Shown one piece after another: positions 1 through 7,091 of a DNA stretch of 18,556 nucleotides. Both the position numbers and the translations under genes were made by a program. The notes beneath the pieces were generated by a model. It had not been told where the DNA came from. It did not search any database and saw nothing but the letters and a program-made list of their open reading frames with translations. Position 1 is the first letter of the stretch. The number at the start of each line of letters is the position of its first letter. Source of the DNA: JACZXQ01 sp036986155 (GTDB taxonomy: Bacteria > Gemmatimonadota > Gemmatimonadetes > Longimicrobiales > Gaopeijiaceae); the NCBI GenBank assembly GCA_036986155.1, contig BTRA01000055.1, forward strand, positions 1 through 18,556. The letters run 5' to 3'.

Positions 1-60
1 CCCTCGGCGATGCGTAGCTGGAGGAACGACGTCTTGCCACTGCCTCCCACCCTACGCTCG

Positions 61-121
61 CCCCCCCCCTCCCGCCCCCGGCAAAAAAAAGGAAGGGAGA
101 GAGGAAGAGGACCCCCCCCCC
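61..121. other. Low-complexity C-run / polypurine tract
   Basis: Nine C at 61-69 are followed by T, three C, G and five C (75-79). Bases 83-111 are purines only, starting with eight A, and are followed by ten C (112-121). On the minus strand 61-79 is a dense G block that could form a G-quadruplex, and the polypurine stretch could take part in triplex (H-DNA) structures. Homopolymer runs are also where read errors collect, so the exact run lengths are uncertain. Confidence 0.7.
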
Positions 122-129
122 GGATGGAA

Positions 130-217
130 GAGGCGAGCGTGCACTCCCCAAGAGCGGCAATCTGCGGCGCAGCCGCAGAGCGAAGCGCTGCCGCGACGGG
201 GAGCGCACGCTCGCCTC
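130..217. repeat. 88-base branched palindrome (cruciform-capable element)
   Basis: The outer arms GAGGCGAGCGTGC (130-142) and GCACGCTCGCCTC (205-217) are perfect reverse complements. After one mismatch (143/204), CTCCCC (144-149) pairs with GGGGAG (198-203). Further in, GCGGCA (154-159) pairs with TGCCGC (189-194). The centre contains a separate hairpin, TCTGCGGC (161-168) with GCCGCAGA (172-179) around a 3-base loop, and then GCGAAGC (180-186), a sequence known to form an unusually stable DNA mini-hairpin. About 33 base pairs can form in 88 bases, giving a three-way-junction shape. No T-run follows, so it is not a standard intrinsic terminator. No target-site duplication is obvious. It may be a REP-like or MITE-like dispersed repeat, or a structured RNA; the class is not recognised. 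Confidence 0.8.
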
Positions 218-233
218 GCCGCCCCAAGAAGGT

Positions 234-268
234 CCCCAACCAGTCCCAACCACCCATCCCCCAGTCCC
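234..268 (-). other. G-quadruplex motif on the radC template strand
   Basis: The + strand has five C-tracts (234-237, 245-247, 253-255, 258-262, 266-268) separated by 7, 5, 2 and 3 bases. On the minus strand this is a canonical G3+ N1-7 quadruplex motif with one spare tract; the + strand could form an i-motif. The motif lies 30 bases before the radC start, and CAGTCCCA occurs twice (241-248 and 262-269). Formation in the cell is inferred only. Confidence 0.6.
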
Positions 269-279
269 ACATCTCCACG

Positions 280-285
280 TATCAT
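280..285 (+). promoter_or_regulatory. Possible -10 element of radC
   Basis: TATCAT matches the sigma-70 -10 consensus at five of six bases and ends 13 bases before the radC ATG. No -35-like hexamer sits at the usual distance, because that place is filled by C-runs. No Shine-Dalgarno sequence precedes the ATG. If used, the transcript leader would be only a few bases long. Confidence 0.3.
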
Positions 286-298
286 CCCATGACCCACC

Positions 299-994
299 AT
301 GCCCTCCCCCTCCCACCCCATCCGCTCCTGGCCCCCCGAGGAACGCCCCCGCGAGCGCCTCACCACCCTGGGAACCCGCGCGCTGTCGGTGCGGGAGTTG
401 CTCGCGATCCTGATCGGTAGCGGACAGGCGGGAGCCAGCGCGCTGGACGTCGCCGAGGGTGTCATCGCCGAAGGCCGTGGCTCGCTCCGGCGTTTGAGCA
501 CGCTCGCCGCCGGAACGCTCGAGTCGGTTCCGGGCGTCGGTGGCGCCACGGCCGCGCGTATCGTGGCGGCCCTCGAGCTGGGTCGCAGGGCGGCGGCGGA
601 CCGGCCGGCGCCGGAAGATCGGATCCGCGGTCCCAAGGACGTCTTCCGGCGCATGGGCCCCAGGCTGCGGGACCTCGACCGGGAGGAGTTCCACGTCCTG
701 CTGCTCACGTCTCAGCACAAGGTGATCCGCGAGGTCCTGATCACGCGGGGCATCCTGGACGCGTCCCTGATCCACCCCAGGGAGGTGTTCAAGCCCGCAA
801 TCATCGAGAGCGCGGCCGCGGTCATCCTGCTCCACAACCATCCTTCCGGAGACCCCAGCCCGTCGGGGGAGGACCGAGCGGTCACCAAACAGCTTGCGGA
901 CGCCGGGCGCACCATCGGGATTCCCGTGTTGGACCACGTCATCTTGGGTGATACCGGCTTCGCGTCCATGTCCGAGCTGGGCGTGCTGGACTGA
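299..994 (+). CDS. radC: RadC family JAB/MPN-domain protein (UPF0758)
   Basis: A 231-residue protein, normal for RadC. The N-terminal part carries the family WPxxERPRE motif (residues 11-19) and a helix-hairpin-helix segment, ESVPGVGGATAARI (75-88). The C-terminal part is a JAB1/MPN+ metalloprotease-like domain with a complete JAMM set: Glu129/130, then H179-x-H181-PSGD and D192. The family is widespread. The old link to DNA repair in E. coli was withdrawn, so the true role is unknown; a metal-dependent hydrolase or DNA-associated function is inference. The ATG at 299 fits the family N-terminus but has no clear Shine-Dalgarno. It stands first in the + strand run, directly behind a strongly structured DNA segment. 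Confidence 0.95.
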   Translation: MPSPSHPIRSWPPEERPRERLTTLGTRALSVRELLAILIGSGQAGASALDVAEGVIAEGRGSLRRLSTLAAGTLESVPGVGGATAARIVAALELGRRAAADRPAPEDRIRGPKDVFRRMGPRLRDLDREEFHVLLLTSQHKVIREVLITRGILDASLIHPREVFKPAIIESAAAVILLHNHPSGDPSPSGEDRAVTKQLADAGRTIGIPVLDHVILGDTGFASMSELGVLD

Positions 995-1138
995 GGCGTT
1001 CCTGCCCGAAACAGTAGGCGGCCTGCGGGGGTAGTGATGGTTGGTGGTTGTCGCTCTTTTCGCACTCCATCGCACCGAAGGGCGCTGCCGCCGATCCCCG
1101 CGACCCCGGTTCTTGCGACGGACGTATATTCAGGGCAT
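995..1138. other. radC-rel intergenic region
   Basis: The 144 bases between radC and the proposed rel start contain no clear terminator hairpin with T-run. An in-frame ATG at 1034 would extend rel by 35 residues, but those residues resemble no Rel N-terminus. The only signal-like element is TATATT at 1125-1130. Confidence 0.5.
1125..1130 (+). promoter_or_regulatory. Candidate -10 element for a leaderless rel transcript
   Basis: TATATT, five of six to the -10 consensus, stands out in GC-rich sequence and ends eight bases before the ATG at 1139. Transcription would then begin at or within a few bases of the start codon. The AGGG at 1132-1135 is only three bases from the ATG, too close for a normal Shine-Dalgarno. 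No good -35 box is seen upstream. Confidence 0.4.
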
Positions 1139-3346
1139 ATGGCGACCGCGACGAAGGCGAAACCACCCACGATACGTGGACTGCCCCGGCCTTTGGCCCG
1201 GGCCATGGAGGCGTATGCCGACCGGTTGGACGTCGACGTCATCGTCGAGGCCTACCGGGTCGCGAAGGACGCCCATGCGGGGCAGCAGCGTGCCTCGGGA
1301 GAGAAGTTCGTCTCGCACGCGGTGGAGGTGGCGACCATCCTGGCCCAGCTTCGGCTGGACACCGACTCGCTGGTGGCGGGGCTCATCCACGACGTCGTCG
1401 AAGACACCACCATTTCGCTCGCCGAGATCGAGGAGCGGTTCGGAGCCACCGCGGCCACGATCGTGGACGGGGTCACCAAGATCGGCCGTGTCGAGTTCCG
1501 CTCCAACACGGAGCAGCAGGTCGAGAACTACCGGAAGATGCTGCTGTCGATGGCGCAGGACGCGCGGGTGATCCTGGTCAAACTCGCCGACCGACTCCAC
1601 AACATGCGCACGCTCAAGCATCTGGACGCCGACAGGCGGCGGCGCATCGCGATGGAAACCCGGGAGATCTACGCGCCGCTGGCCCACCGCCTGGGCATGG
1701 CGCAGATCCGTTGGGAACTCGAAGACCTGAGCTTCCGCTTCCTCGAGCCCGAGGAATACGATGCGCTCACCAAGCGTGTGCGGCAGCGCCGCAAGGAGCG
1801 CGAGCGCCAGATTCTGGAGCTGAAGAAGCCGCTCGAAGAGGCGTTGGAGGACGCCGAGATCCCCGCCGAGGTCACGGGCCGCCCCAAGCACCTTTGGTCG
1901 ATCTACCGCAAGATGGCCGGCAGCGACCTGCCGTACGAGGAGATCTACGATCTCATGGCGGTGCGGGTGATCACCGACTCGGTACAGGAATGCTACGCGG
2001 CGCTCGGCATCATCCACAGCCGTTGGACGCCCGTGCAGGAGCGCTTCCACGACTTCGTGGCCACCCCGAAATCGAACATGTACCGGTCGCTGCACACTAC
2101 GGTGATCGGCCCGGGCGGGCGCCGCTACGAGATTCAGATCCGCACCGGGGAGATGCACCGCACGGCGGAGTACGGCATCGCGGCGCACTGGCGATACAAG
2201 GAGGGCCGGGAGGAGGTCGCGACGGATAGCATCGACGAGGTCGACGAGGCCCTCACCTGGTTCCGCCAGGTGCTGGAATGGCAACAGGACACGGACGAGC
2301 CCGAGGAGTTCATGGAATTCCTCCGCATGGACCTGTTCCAGGGCGAGATCTTCGTGTTCACACCCAAGGGCGAGGTGAAGCAGCTTCCCCTGGGGGCGAC
2401 GCCCATCGACTTCGCCTACTCGGTGCACACCGAGGTGGGGCACCAGTGTGCGGGGGCTCGTGTCAACGGGCGCATCGCCCCATTGTCCAGGGAGCTGAGA
2501 AACGGGGACATGGTCGAAATCATCGTGAACGCTCGCCAGCGGCCGAACCGGGACTGGCTGTCGTTCGTGAAGACATCGAGGGCTCGGGGCCAGATCCGCC
2601 AGTGGATCCGCAAGGAGGAATTCGAGTCTGCACATAAGCTGGGCAAGGACTTCTTCCAGCGTGAGGTGCGCAAGGCGGGGCGCGACAAGCCGTCCACCAA
2701 ACAAATGGCCGCAGCGGCCGTGGCCCTGGGGTACGTGGATTTCGAGAACGTCTTGGCGGCCCTGGGGCGCGGTGACGTGGGTCCCACGCCCGTGATCAAG
2801 GCGCTCTATCCCGAGGAAGAGCCGTACGACGTGGTGCGGCGCACCCCTTCCGCCCTCGAGCGCATCGCCGAGCGCATCCGCCGCTCGAGCCGTGGCGTGC
2901 GCATCCAGGGCATGGACAACCTCATGGTGCGGTACTCCCAGTGCTGCCAGCCCGTGCCGGGCGACAGCGTGATCGGCTACGTCACGAGGGGAAGGGGAGT
3001 CTCGATCCACCGTACGGACTGCCCCAACATCCTCGACCTCACGGAAGAACGCCGGGTCGAGATCGAGTGGACGGCCGAGAAGGGCGACCGCTTCTTCGTG
3101 AAGCTCTACCTGCACGGCACCGACCGGCGCGGGCTGCTTTCCGACGTGGCCAAGGCCATCACGGACACCGGCACCAACATCCAACACGCCGACATGCGGT
3201 CCGTGGAGGGCGGAATGGTGGGTGAGTTCGCGGTGGAGGTGCAGCACCTCAACCACCTCGAGAAGGTCATGAAGGCGGTGCGGGGGGTGAAGGGGATGTT
3301 GCAGGTGGAGCGCCTCGAGTCGTTCAGCGAGGCGGACCTCGAGTGA
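1139..3346 (+). CDS. rel: Bifunctional (p)ppGpp synthetase/hydrolase (Rel/SpoT type)
   Basis: This 735-residue long RSH protein makes and degrades the stringent-response alarmone (p)ppGpp from GTP/GDP and ATP in the cytoplasm, under ribosome and starvation control. The hydrolase HD domain is intact, with metal ligands H60, H84-D85 (HDVVED, 84-89) and D151 (KLADRLHN). The synthetase domain (about 241-345) has YDLMAVRV (270-277) and catalytic Glu331 in YEIQIRT. TGS follows (about 402-463), then a zinc-finger/CC region with C602, C603, H624 and C628, and a C-terminal ACT domain (about 652-725). The charge motif that separates bifunctional (RxKD) from synthetase-only (ExDD) enzymes reads RFHD (302-305), an RxKD-like variant. 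The ATG at 1139 gives the natural family N-terminus. uvrB follows after 68 bases. Confidence 0.95.
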   Translation: MATATKAKPPTIRGLPRPLARAMEAYADRLDVDVIVEAYRVAKDAHAGQQRASGEKFVSHAVEVATILAQLRLDTDSLVAGLIHDVVEDTTISLAEIEERFGATAATIVDGVTKIGRVEFRSNTEQQVENYRKMLLSMAQDARVILVKLADRLHNMRTLKHLDADRRRRIAMETREIYAPLAHRLGMAQIRWELEDLSFRFLEPEEYDALTKRVRQRRKERERQILELKKPLEEALEDAEIPAEVTGRPKHLWSIYRKMAGSDLPYEEIYDLMAVRVITDSVQECYAALGIIHSRWTPVQERFHDFVATPKSNMYRSLHTTVIGPGGRRYEIQIRTGEMHRTAEYGIAAHWRYKEGREEVATDSIDEVDEALTWFRQVLEWQQDTDEPEEFMEFLRMDLFQGEIFVFTPKGEVKQLPLGATPIDFAYSVHTEVGHQCAGARVNGRIAPLSRELRNGDMVEIIVNARQRPNRDWLSFVKTSRARGQIRQWIRKEEFESAHKLGKDFFQREVRKAGRDKPSTKQMAAAAVALGYVDFENVLAALGRGDVGPTPVIKALYPEEEPYDVVRRTPSALERIAERIRRSSRGVRIQGMDNLMVRYSQCCQPVPGDSVIGYVTRGRGVSIHRTDCPNILDLTEERRVEIEWTAEKGDRFFVKLYLHGTDRRGLLSDVAKAITDTGTNIQHADMRSVEGGMVGEFAVEVQHLNHLEKVMKAVRGVKGMLQVERLESFSEADLE

Positions 3347-3414
3347 TACAGCGGATCCCGACGCTTGGAGCCTGATCGATCATCGACCGCGCCGTTTGAT
3401 CTTCCGGAAGCAGT

Positions 3415-5406
3415 ATGCCTGACTTCCGCCTGACCTCGGAGTACGTGCCCAAAGGCGACCAGCCCCGGGCCATCGAGGAGCTCTCCGAGGGGCTCGCCCG
3501 CGGGGACCGCTTCCAGACGCTCCTGGGCGCTACCGGTACGGGCAAGACGTTCAGCATGGCCCACGTGATCGTGAACCACGATCGGCCGACGCTCGTGATG
3601 TCTCACAACAAGACTCTGGGAGCCCAGCTCTACGGGGAGCTGAAGGCGCTCTTCCCGACCAACGCCGTCGAATACTTCATTTCCTATTACGACTACTACC
3701 AGCCGGAGGCGTACCTACCGTCCACGGACACGTACATCGAGAAGGACGCCTCCATCAACGAGGACATCGAGCGACTGAGGCTGCGCGCGACGTCCTCGCT
3801 CATGGAGCGCAACGACGTGATCATCGTCGCGTCGGTGTCGTGCATATACGGCCTGGGCAATCCCGCCGACTACCGCGCTCTCATGCTGCACCTGGCCGTC
3901 GGCGAGCAACGTAGCCGGCGTGACATTCTGCGCGGACTGGTGGACATCCAGTACAAGCGCAACGACTACGAGTTCGGGCGCGGCACGTTTCGCGTGCGAG
4001 GAGACACCGTGGAGGTCTTCCCCGCATACGAGGAGCAGGCGGTGCGGATCGAGCTTTGGGGCGACGAGGTGGAGCGCATCACGCGCTTCGACCCTCTCAC
4101 CGGAGAGACCATCTCGCCGCTCGAGCGCACGTCGATCTATCCCGCGAGCCACTATGTGACCCGCCGCGAGGTCATCGACGACATGCAGCCGCTGATCCGC
4201 CGCGAGCTTCGCGAACAGGTCGCGGCATTCGCGGCCCAGGGCCGGCTGCTGGAGGCTCAGCGCATCGAGAGCCGCACCAACTTCGACCTCGAGATGATGA
4301 TGGAGATCGGCACCTGTCCCGGCATCGAGAACTACTCGCTCTACACCAGCGGACGTAGGTCCGGGGAGCGCCCGGCCTGCCTCATCGACTACTTTCCGGA
4401 GGATTTTTTGGTGATCGTGGACGAGTCCCACGTGTCCATCCCCCAGATCCACGGGATGTACAAGGGCGACCGCTCGAGAAAGGAGACGCTCATCGAGCAC
4501 GGATTCCGGCTGCCGAGCGCGCTGGACAACCGCCCGCTCCGGTTCGACGAGTGGCGTGATCTGGCGCCCAAGGTGGTGTTCGTCTCGGCGACGCCGGGAG
4601 ACTGGGAGTTGGAAAGCTCCGGTGGCGTGGTGGTCGAGCAAATCATTCGCCCCACCGGTCTCATCGACCCGGCCATCGACGTGCGCCCGGTCAAGGGGCA
4701 GGTCGACGACCTGCTGGCCGAGATCCGTGAACGGGCCGCCCGGGGTGAGCGCGTGCTCGTGACCACGCTCACCAAACGCATGGCCGAGGATCTTTCGGAG
4801 TACTTTCAGGCGGTGGGCGTCAAGGTCAGTTACATGCACTCCGACATCAACGCCATCGAGCGCATGGAGATCCTCAGGAGCCTGCGTTTGGGGCGCATCG
4901 ACGTGCTGGTGGGCATCAATCTGCTGCGCGAGGGTCTGGATCTTCCGGAGGTGTCGCTGGTGGCGATTCTGGATGCGGACAAGGAGGGCTTTCTCAGGGA
5001 CGCTCGTTCGCTCATCCAGACCATCGGGCGCGCCGCGCGCAATGTGGAGGGCAAGGCGATTCTCTACGCCGACAAGGTGACGGACTCGATGCGGCGCTGC
5101 CTCGACGAGACGGAGCGCCGGCGCACCGTGCAGATGGCCTTCAACGAGGAGCACGGAATCACGCCGGAAACGATCCGCAAGAGCGTGCAGGAAATCGAGT
5201 TCTCGACCCGGTTCGCGGATGCGAGGGCCGTGCCGGCCACCAAGGTGTCGGAGTCCGCGCCCAGCTACGCGGACGAGGTCAACGCCGAGGAGTACATCAA
5301 GATTCTGGAGCAGGAGATGGCCGAGGCGGCCGAGCTGTTGGACTACGAGCGGGCGGCGCTCCTCAGGGATCAGATCTTCGAGCTGAAAGTGTCGGTGGGA
5401 AAATGA
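3415..5406 (+). CDS. uvrB: UvrABC excinuclease subunit B
   Basis: UvrB is the damage-verifying helicase-like subunit of nucleotide excision repair; it receives lesions from UvrA and recruits UvrC. The 663-residue length is typical. Walker A is GATGTGKT (38-45). The strand-separating beta-hairpin carries the aromatic YYDYYQPEAY (91-100), the DEAD-like box is DESH (336-339), and helicase motif VI is QTIGRAARN (535-543). The C-terminal UVR/UvrC-interacting coiled coil spans about 623-658. The ATG at 3415 has GGAAG about five bases upstream. Its stop overlaps tsaE (ATGA), so the two are probably co-translated. Confidence 0.98.
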   Translation: MPDFRLTSEYVPKGDQPRAIEELSEGLARGDRFQTLLGATGTGKTFSMAHVIVNHDRPTLVMSHNKTLGAQLYGELKALFPTNAVEYFISYYDYYQPEAYLPSTDTYIEKDASINEDIERLRLRATSSLMERNDVIIVASVSCIYGLGNPADYRALMLHLAVGEQRSRRDILRGLVDIQYKRNDYEFGRGTFRVRGDTVEVFPAYEEQAVRIELWGDEVERITRFDPLTGETISPLERTSIYPASHYVTRREVIDDMQPLIRRELREQVAAFAAQGRLLEAQRIESRTNFDLEMMMEIGTCPGIENYSLYTSGRRSGERPACLIDYFPEDFLVIVDESHVSIPQIHGMYKGDRSRKETLIEHGFRLPSALDNRPLRFDEWRDLAPKVVFVSATPGDWELESSGGVVVEQIIRPTGLIDPAIDVRPVKGQVDDLLAEIRERAARGERVLVTTLTKRMAEDLSEYFQAVGVKVSYMHSDINAIERMEILRSLRLGRIDVLVGINLLREGLDLPEVSLVAILDADKEGFLRDARSLIQTIGRAARNVEGKAILYADKVTDSMRRCLDETERRRTVQMAFNEEHGITPETIRKSVQEIEFSTRFADARAVPATKVSESAPSYADEVNAEEYIKILEQEMAEAAELLDYERAALLRDQIFELKVSVGK

Positions 5407-5876
5407 TGATCGACGAGCCGGAGCTCGTCCGCTGGGGTGAGCGCATCGGAGCGCACATCCAGGCGCCCGTGTGGGTGGTGCTCACGGGACCCGTAGGTGC
5501 CGGCAAGTCCGTGCTCGCGCGAGCCGTGGTGCGTGGGGCCGGAATCACCGAGGTGGTGCCCTCGCCCACGTTCAACCTGGTGTTCCGCTACCGGGCGCCA
5601 CGCGGCATCCACATCGTGCATCTGGATCTCTACCGCCTGGAGCGCCCCGAGGACCTGTGGGAGATCGGGTGGGAGGAGTTGGGCGCGCCGGACGAAGTGG
5701 TGTTGATCGAATGGCCGGAGCGTGCGGGCGATCTCTTGCCTGCGGACCGGTGGGAGGTGGCGCTCGAGGTGGCGGATGGGGACGCGACGCGCCGGTCCGT
5801 GGAGGTGACCAGGGTGGGGGATCCGGGTTTCCTGCCGGGGTTTCCCGTGAGCCTGTCCTTGGGGGGTGAGGAGTGA
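5403..5876 (+). CDS. tsaE: tRNA t6A37 biosynthesis ATPase TsaE
   Basis: TsaE is the P-loop ATPase that drives turnover of the TsaB-TsaD complex when threonylcarbamoyl is placed on A37 of ANN-decoding tRNAs. The 157 residues contain Walker A GPVGAGKS (29-36), the family PSPTFNLV segment (53-60), HLDLYR (73-78) and EWPE (103-106). The start overlaps the uvrB stop by four bases (ATGA at 5403-5406); a second ATG lies at 5406. The end overlaps tsaB (GTGA). The C-terminus, after about residue 120, is a variable tail. tsaD is not in the window. Confidence 0.95.
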   Translation: MMIDEPELVRWGERIGAHIQAPVWVVLTGPVGAGKSVLARAVVRGAGITEVVPSPTFNLVFRYRAPRGIHIVHLDLYRLERPEDLWEIGWEELGAPDEVVLIEWPERAGDLLPADRWEVALEVADGDATRRSVEVTRVGDPGFLPGFPVSLSLGGEE

Positions 5877-6625
5877 GCGAGACCTGGTCGCCTACCGGCC
5901 GCTATCTCGCGATGGACACGTCGACCCCGATGGGGTCCGTCGCCGTAGCGCTCGGTGATGAAGTCTTGGCCAGACGCTTCCTTCGGACCCAGGGGGCCCA
6001 CGCCGCGAATCTGATCCCCGAAATCGAGGGTGTGCTTGCGGACGCTTCGGTACTGCTCCAGGAACTGGACGGGATCGTGGTGGGGGGAGGGCCGGGTTCG
6101 TTCACCGGAGTGCGAGTCGCGGCTGCGACGGCCAAGGGACTCAGGCGAGCTCTGGACGTGCCGCTTTGGGCGCTCTCCAGCCTCGCCTGCGGCGCCGCTT
6201 CCCTCGGGCTGCGGTGGGTGCCCGGCTCCGACGGACCCAACCTGCCGCTCACGGACCAGGATCGCACGTGGCCGCGATACATCCTCCTGGACGCCCGCGG
6301 GGGACGCGTCTACGCGGCCTGCTACCTTGAAACCCCGCAGGGCTTGGATGTGCTCGTGGAGCCTCACTCGACCACGATCGACGTGATCCTGTCGGGAGAG
6401 ATCCCTTACTCCGTCTTCGCCGGGGACGGCGCCGACCGGCATGCCGACCAGATCACGGGGGCCGGTTTCCCCGTCTTGGCGAGTCCACTCGGTGCGCCGC
6501 TGGCCGACGGGCTGATTCGCCTGCTGGCGCTCGCTCCCGAGACGGCCCCGTTGGAGAACCCGTCCACGTGGGAGCCGAGCTACCTCCGTGCCTCGGGCGC
6601 CGAGCGAATGGCGAGGGACGGGTGA
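5873..6625 (+). CDS. tsaB: tRNA t6A37 biosynthesis scaffold protein TsaB
   Basis: TsaB is an inactive paralogue of TsaD in the ASKHA fold that forms the TsaB-TsaD core of the t6A enzyme. The 250-residue protein shows the N-terminal strand LAMDTST (12-18), the diagnostic GPGSFTGVRV (73-82) and LLDARGGRVYAA (138-149). It starts with GTG at 5873, overlapping the tsaE stop (GTGA), with a purine-rich GGTGAGG just upstream. It ends in another GTGA overlap with rimI. The tsaE-tsaB-rimI order is common in bacteria and supports all three calls. Confidence 0.95.
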   Translation: MSETWSPTGRYLAMDTSTPMGSVAVALGDEVLARRFLRTQGAHAANLIPEIEGVLADASVLLQELDGIVVGGGPGSFTGVRVAAATAKGLRRALDVPLWALSSLACGAASLGLRWVPGSDGPNLPLTDQDRTWPRYILLDARGGRVYAACYLETPQGLDVLVEPHSTTIDVILSGEIPYSVFAGDGADRHADQITGAGFPVLASPLGAPLADGLIRLLALAPETAPLENPSTWEPSYLRASGAERMARDG

Positions 6626-7071
6626 CTGAGCTCGTGTTTCGCCCCATGGCCGTGTCGGACATTCCCGAGGTCGCCAGGATCGAGGTGGACACCTTCTCCA
6701 CGCCCTGGCGTGAGACTACCTTCCAATCACTGCTCGAACGGCCCGGTGTGGAGATGTGGATCGCCGAGCGTCTGCCCGGAATCGTCGCAGCCTACGCGGT
6801 TCTTTGGTGCATCCAGGACGAGGGGGAGTTGGCGAACATCGCCGTGCGTCAGACGTTCCAACGTCGCGGAATCGGCGCGGAGTTGCTCGACTGTGTGCTC
6901 GGGGTGGCCCAGGAGCGGGGCGTGAAGAGTGTCTACCTCGAAGTCCGCCCATCCAACGAAGCGGCCCAGACCCTCTACACCAGCCGGGACTTTCAGCAGG
7001 TCGGAGTCCGGCGAAACTACTATGACCGGCCCGCGGAGGACGCGTGGATCTTCATGAAGCAACTCGCATGA
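6622..7071 (+). CDS. rimI: Ribosomal-protein S18-alanine N-acetyltransferase RimI
   Basis: A 149-residue GNAT acetyltransferase that uses acetyl-CoA to acetylate the N-terminal alanine of ribosomal protein bS18, and in some bacteria other N-termini. The acetyl-CoA pyrophosphate-binding motif is QRRGIGAEL (80-88). Glu107 in YLEVRPSN and Tyr119 in TLYTSRDF match the catalytic pair known for RimI, and RRNYY (130-134) is the family signature near the C-terminus. I chose the GTG at 6622 because it overlaps the tsaB stop, has GAGGGA upstream, and gives the usual N-terminus; a longer frame from an ATG at 6568 would sit inside tsaB. Next to tsaB/tsaE, RimI identity is more likely than a generic GNAT. 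Confidence 0.92.
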   Translation: MTELVFRPMAVSDIPEVARIEVDTFSTPWRETTFQSLLERPGVEMWIAERLPGIVAAYAVLWCIQDEGELANIAVRQTFQRRGIGAELLDCVLGVAQERGVKSVYLEVRPSNEAAQTLYTSRDFQQVGVRRNYYDRPAEDAWIFMKQLA

Positions 7072-7091
7072 GAACCAGAGAACTCTGACCG

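Larger units (their letters stand above)
1..298. other. Structured non-coding region ahead of radC
   Basis: I find no convincing gene in these bases. Open frames exist on both strands, but their translations are low-complexity proline/arginine or serine/arginine sequences typical of chance frames in GC-rich DNA. The region holds, in order, a C-rich block (61-79), a 29-base purine tract (83-111), a run of ten C (112-121), a long branched palindrome (130-217) and a C-rich, G-poor leader (234-298). A + frame stop at 15-17 could be the end of an upstream gene, and a minus-strand reading of 1-51 gives a glycine-rich GSGKTS string, but neither can be confirmed from so little sequence. Confidence 0.6.

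Noticed and set aside
1..51. Minus-strand reading with a glycine-rich GSGKTS string, as if the start or part of an ATPase gene
   Set aside because: Only about 17 codons are visible, the spacing does not fit a full Walker A motif (Arg where Gly/Ala is needed), and no Shine-Dalgarno supports a start.
83..121. Intrinsic terminator on the minus strand using the T8 complement of 83-90
   Set aside because: Only a weak, imperfect G/C pairing precedes the T-run; it is not a convincing stem.
10..420. 136-codon + frame over the 5' region
   Set aside because: Low-complexity Pro/Arg/Ser translation through the homopolymer runs and the palindrome, and it overlaps radC in another frame.
1034..1138. 35-residue N-terminal extension of Rel
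   Set aside because: The extension does not resemble Rel N-termini, and ATG 1139 is preceded by a likely -10 element.
1130..3256. 708-codon minus-strand frame opposite rel
   Set aside because: It is a shadow of a clearly real gene; its His/Val/Leu/Asp-rich composition is typical of antisense frames in GC-rich DNA, with no known domain.
3715..5154. 479-codon minus-strand frame opposite uvrB
   Set aside because: Antisense shadow of uvrB with no recognisable motif.
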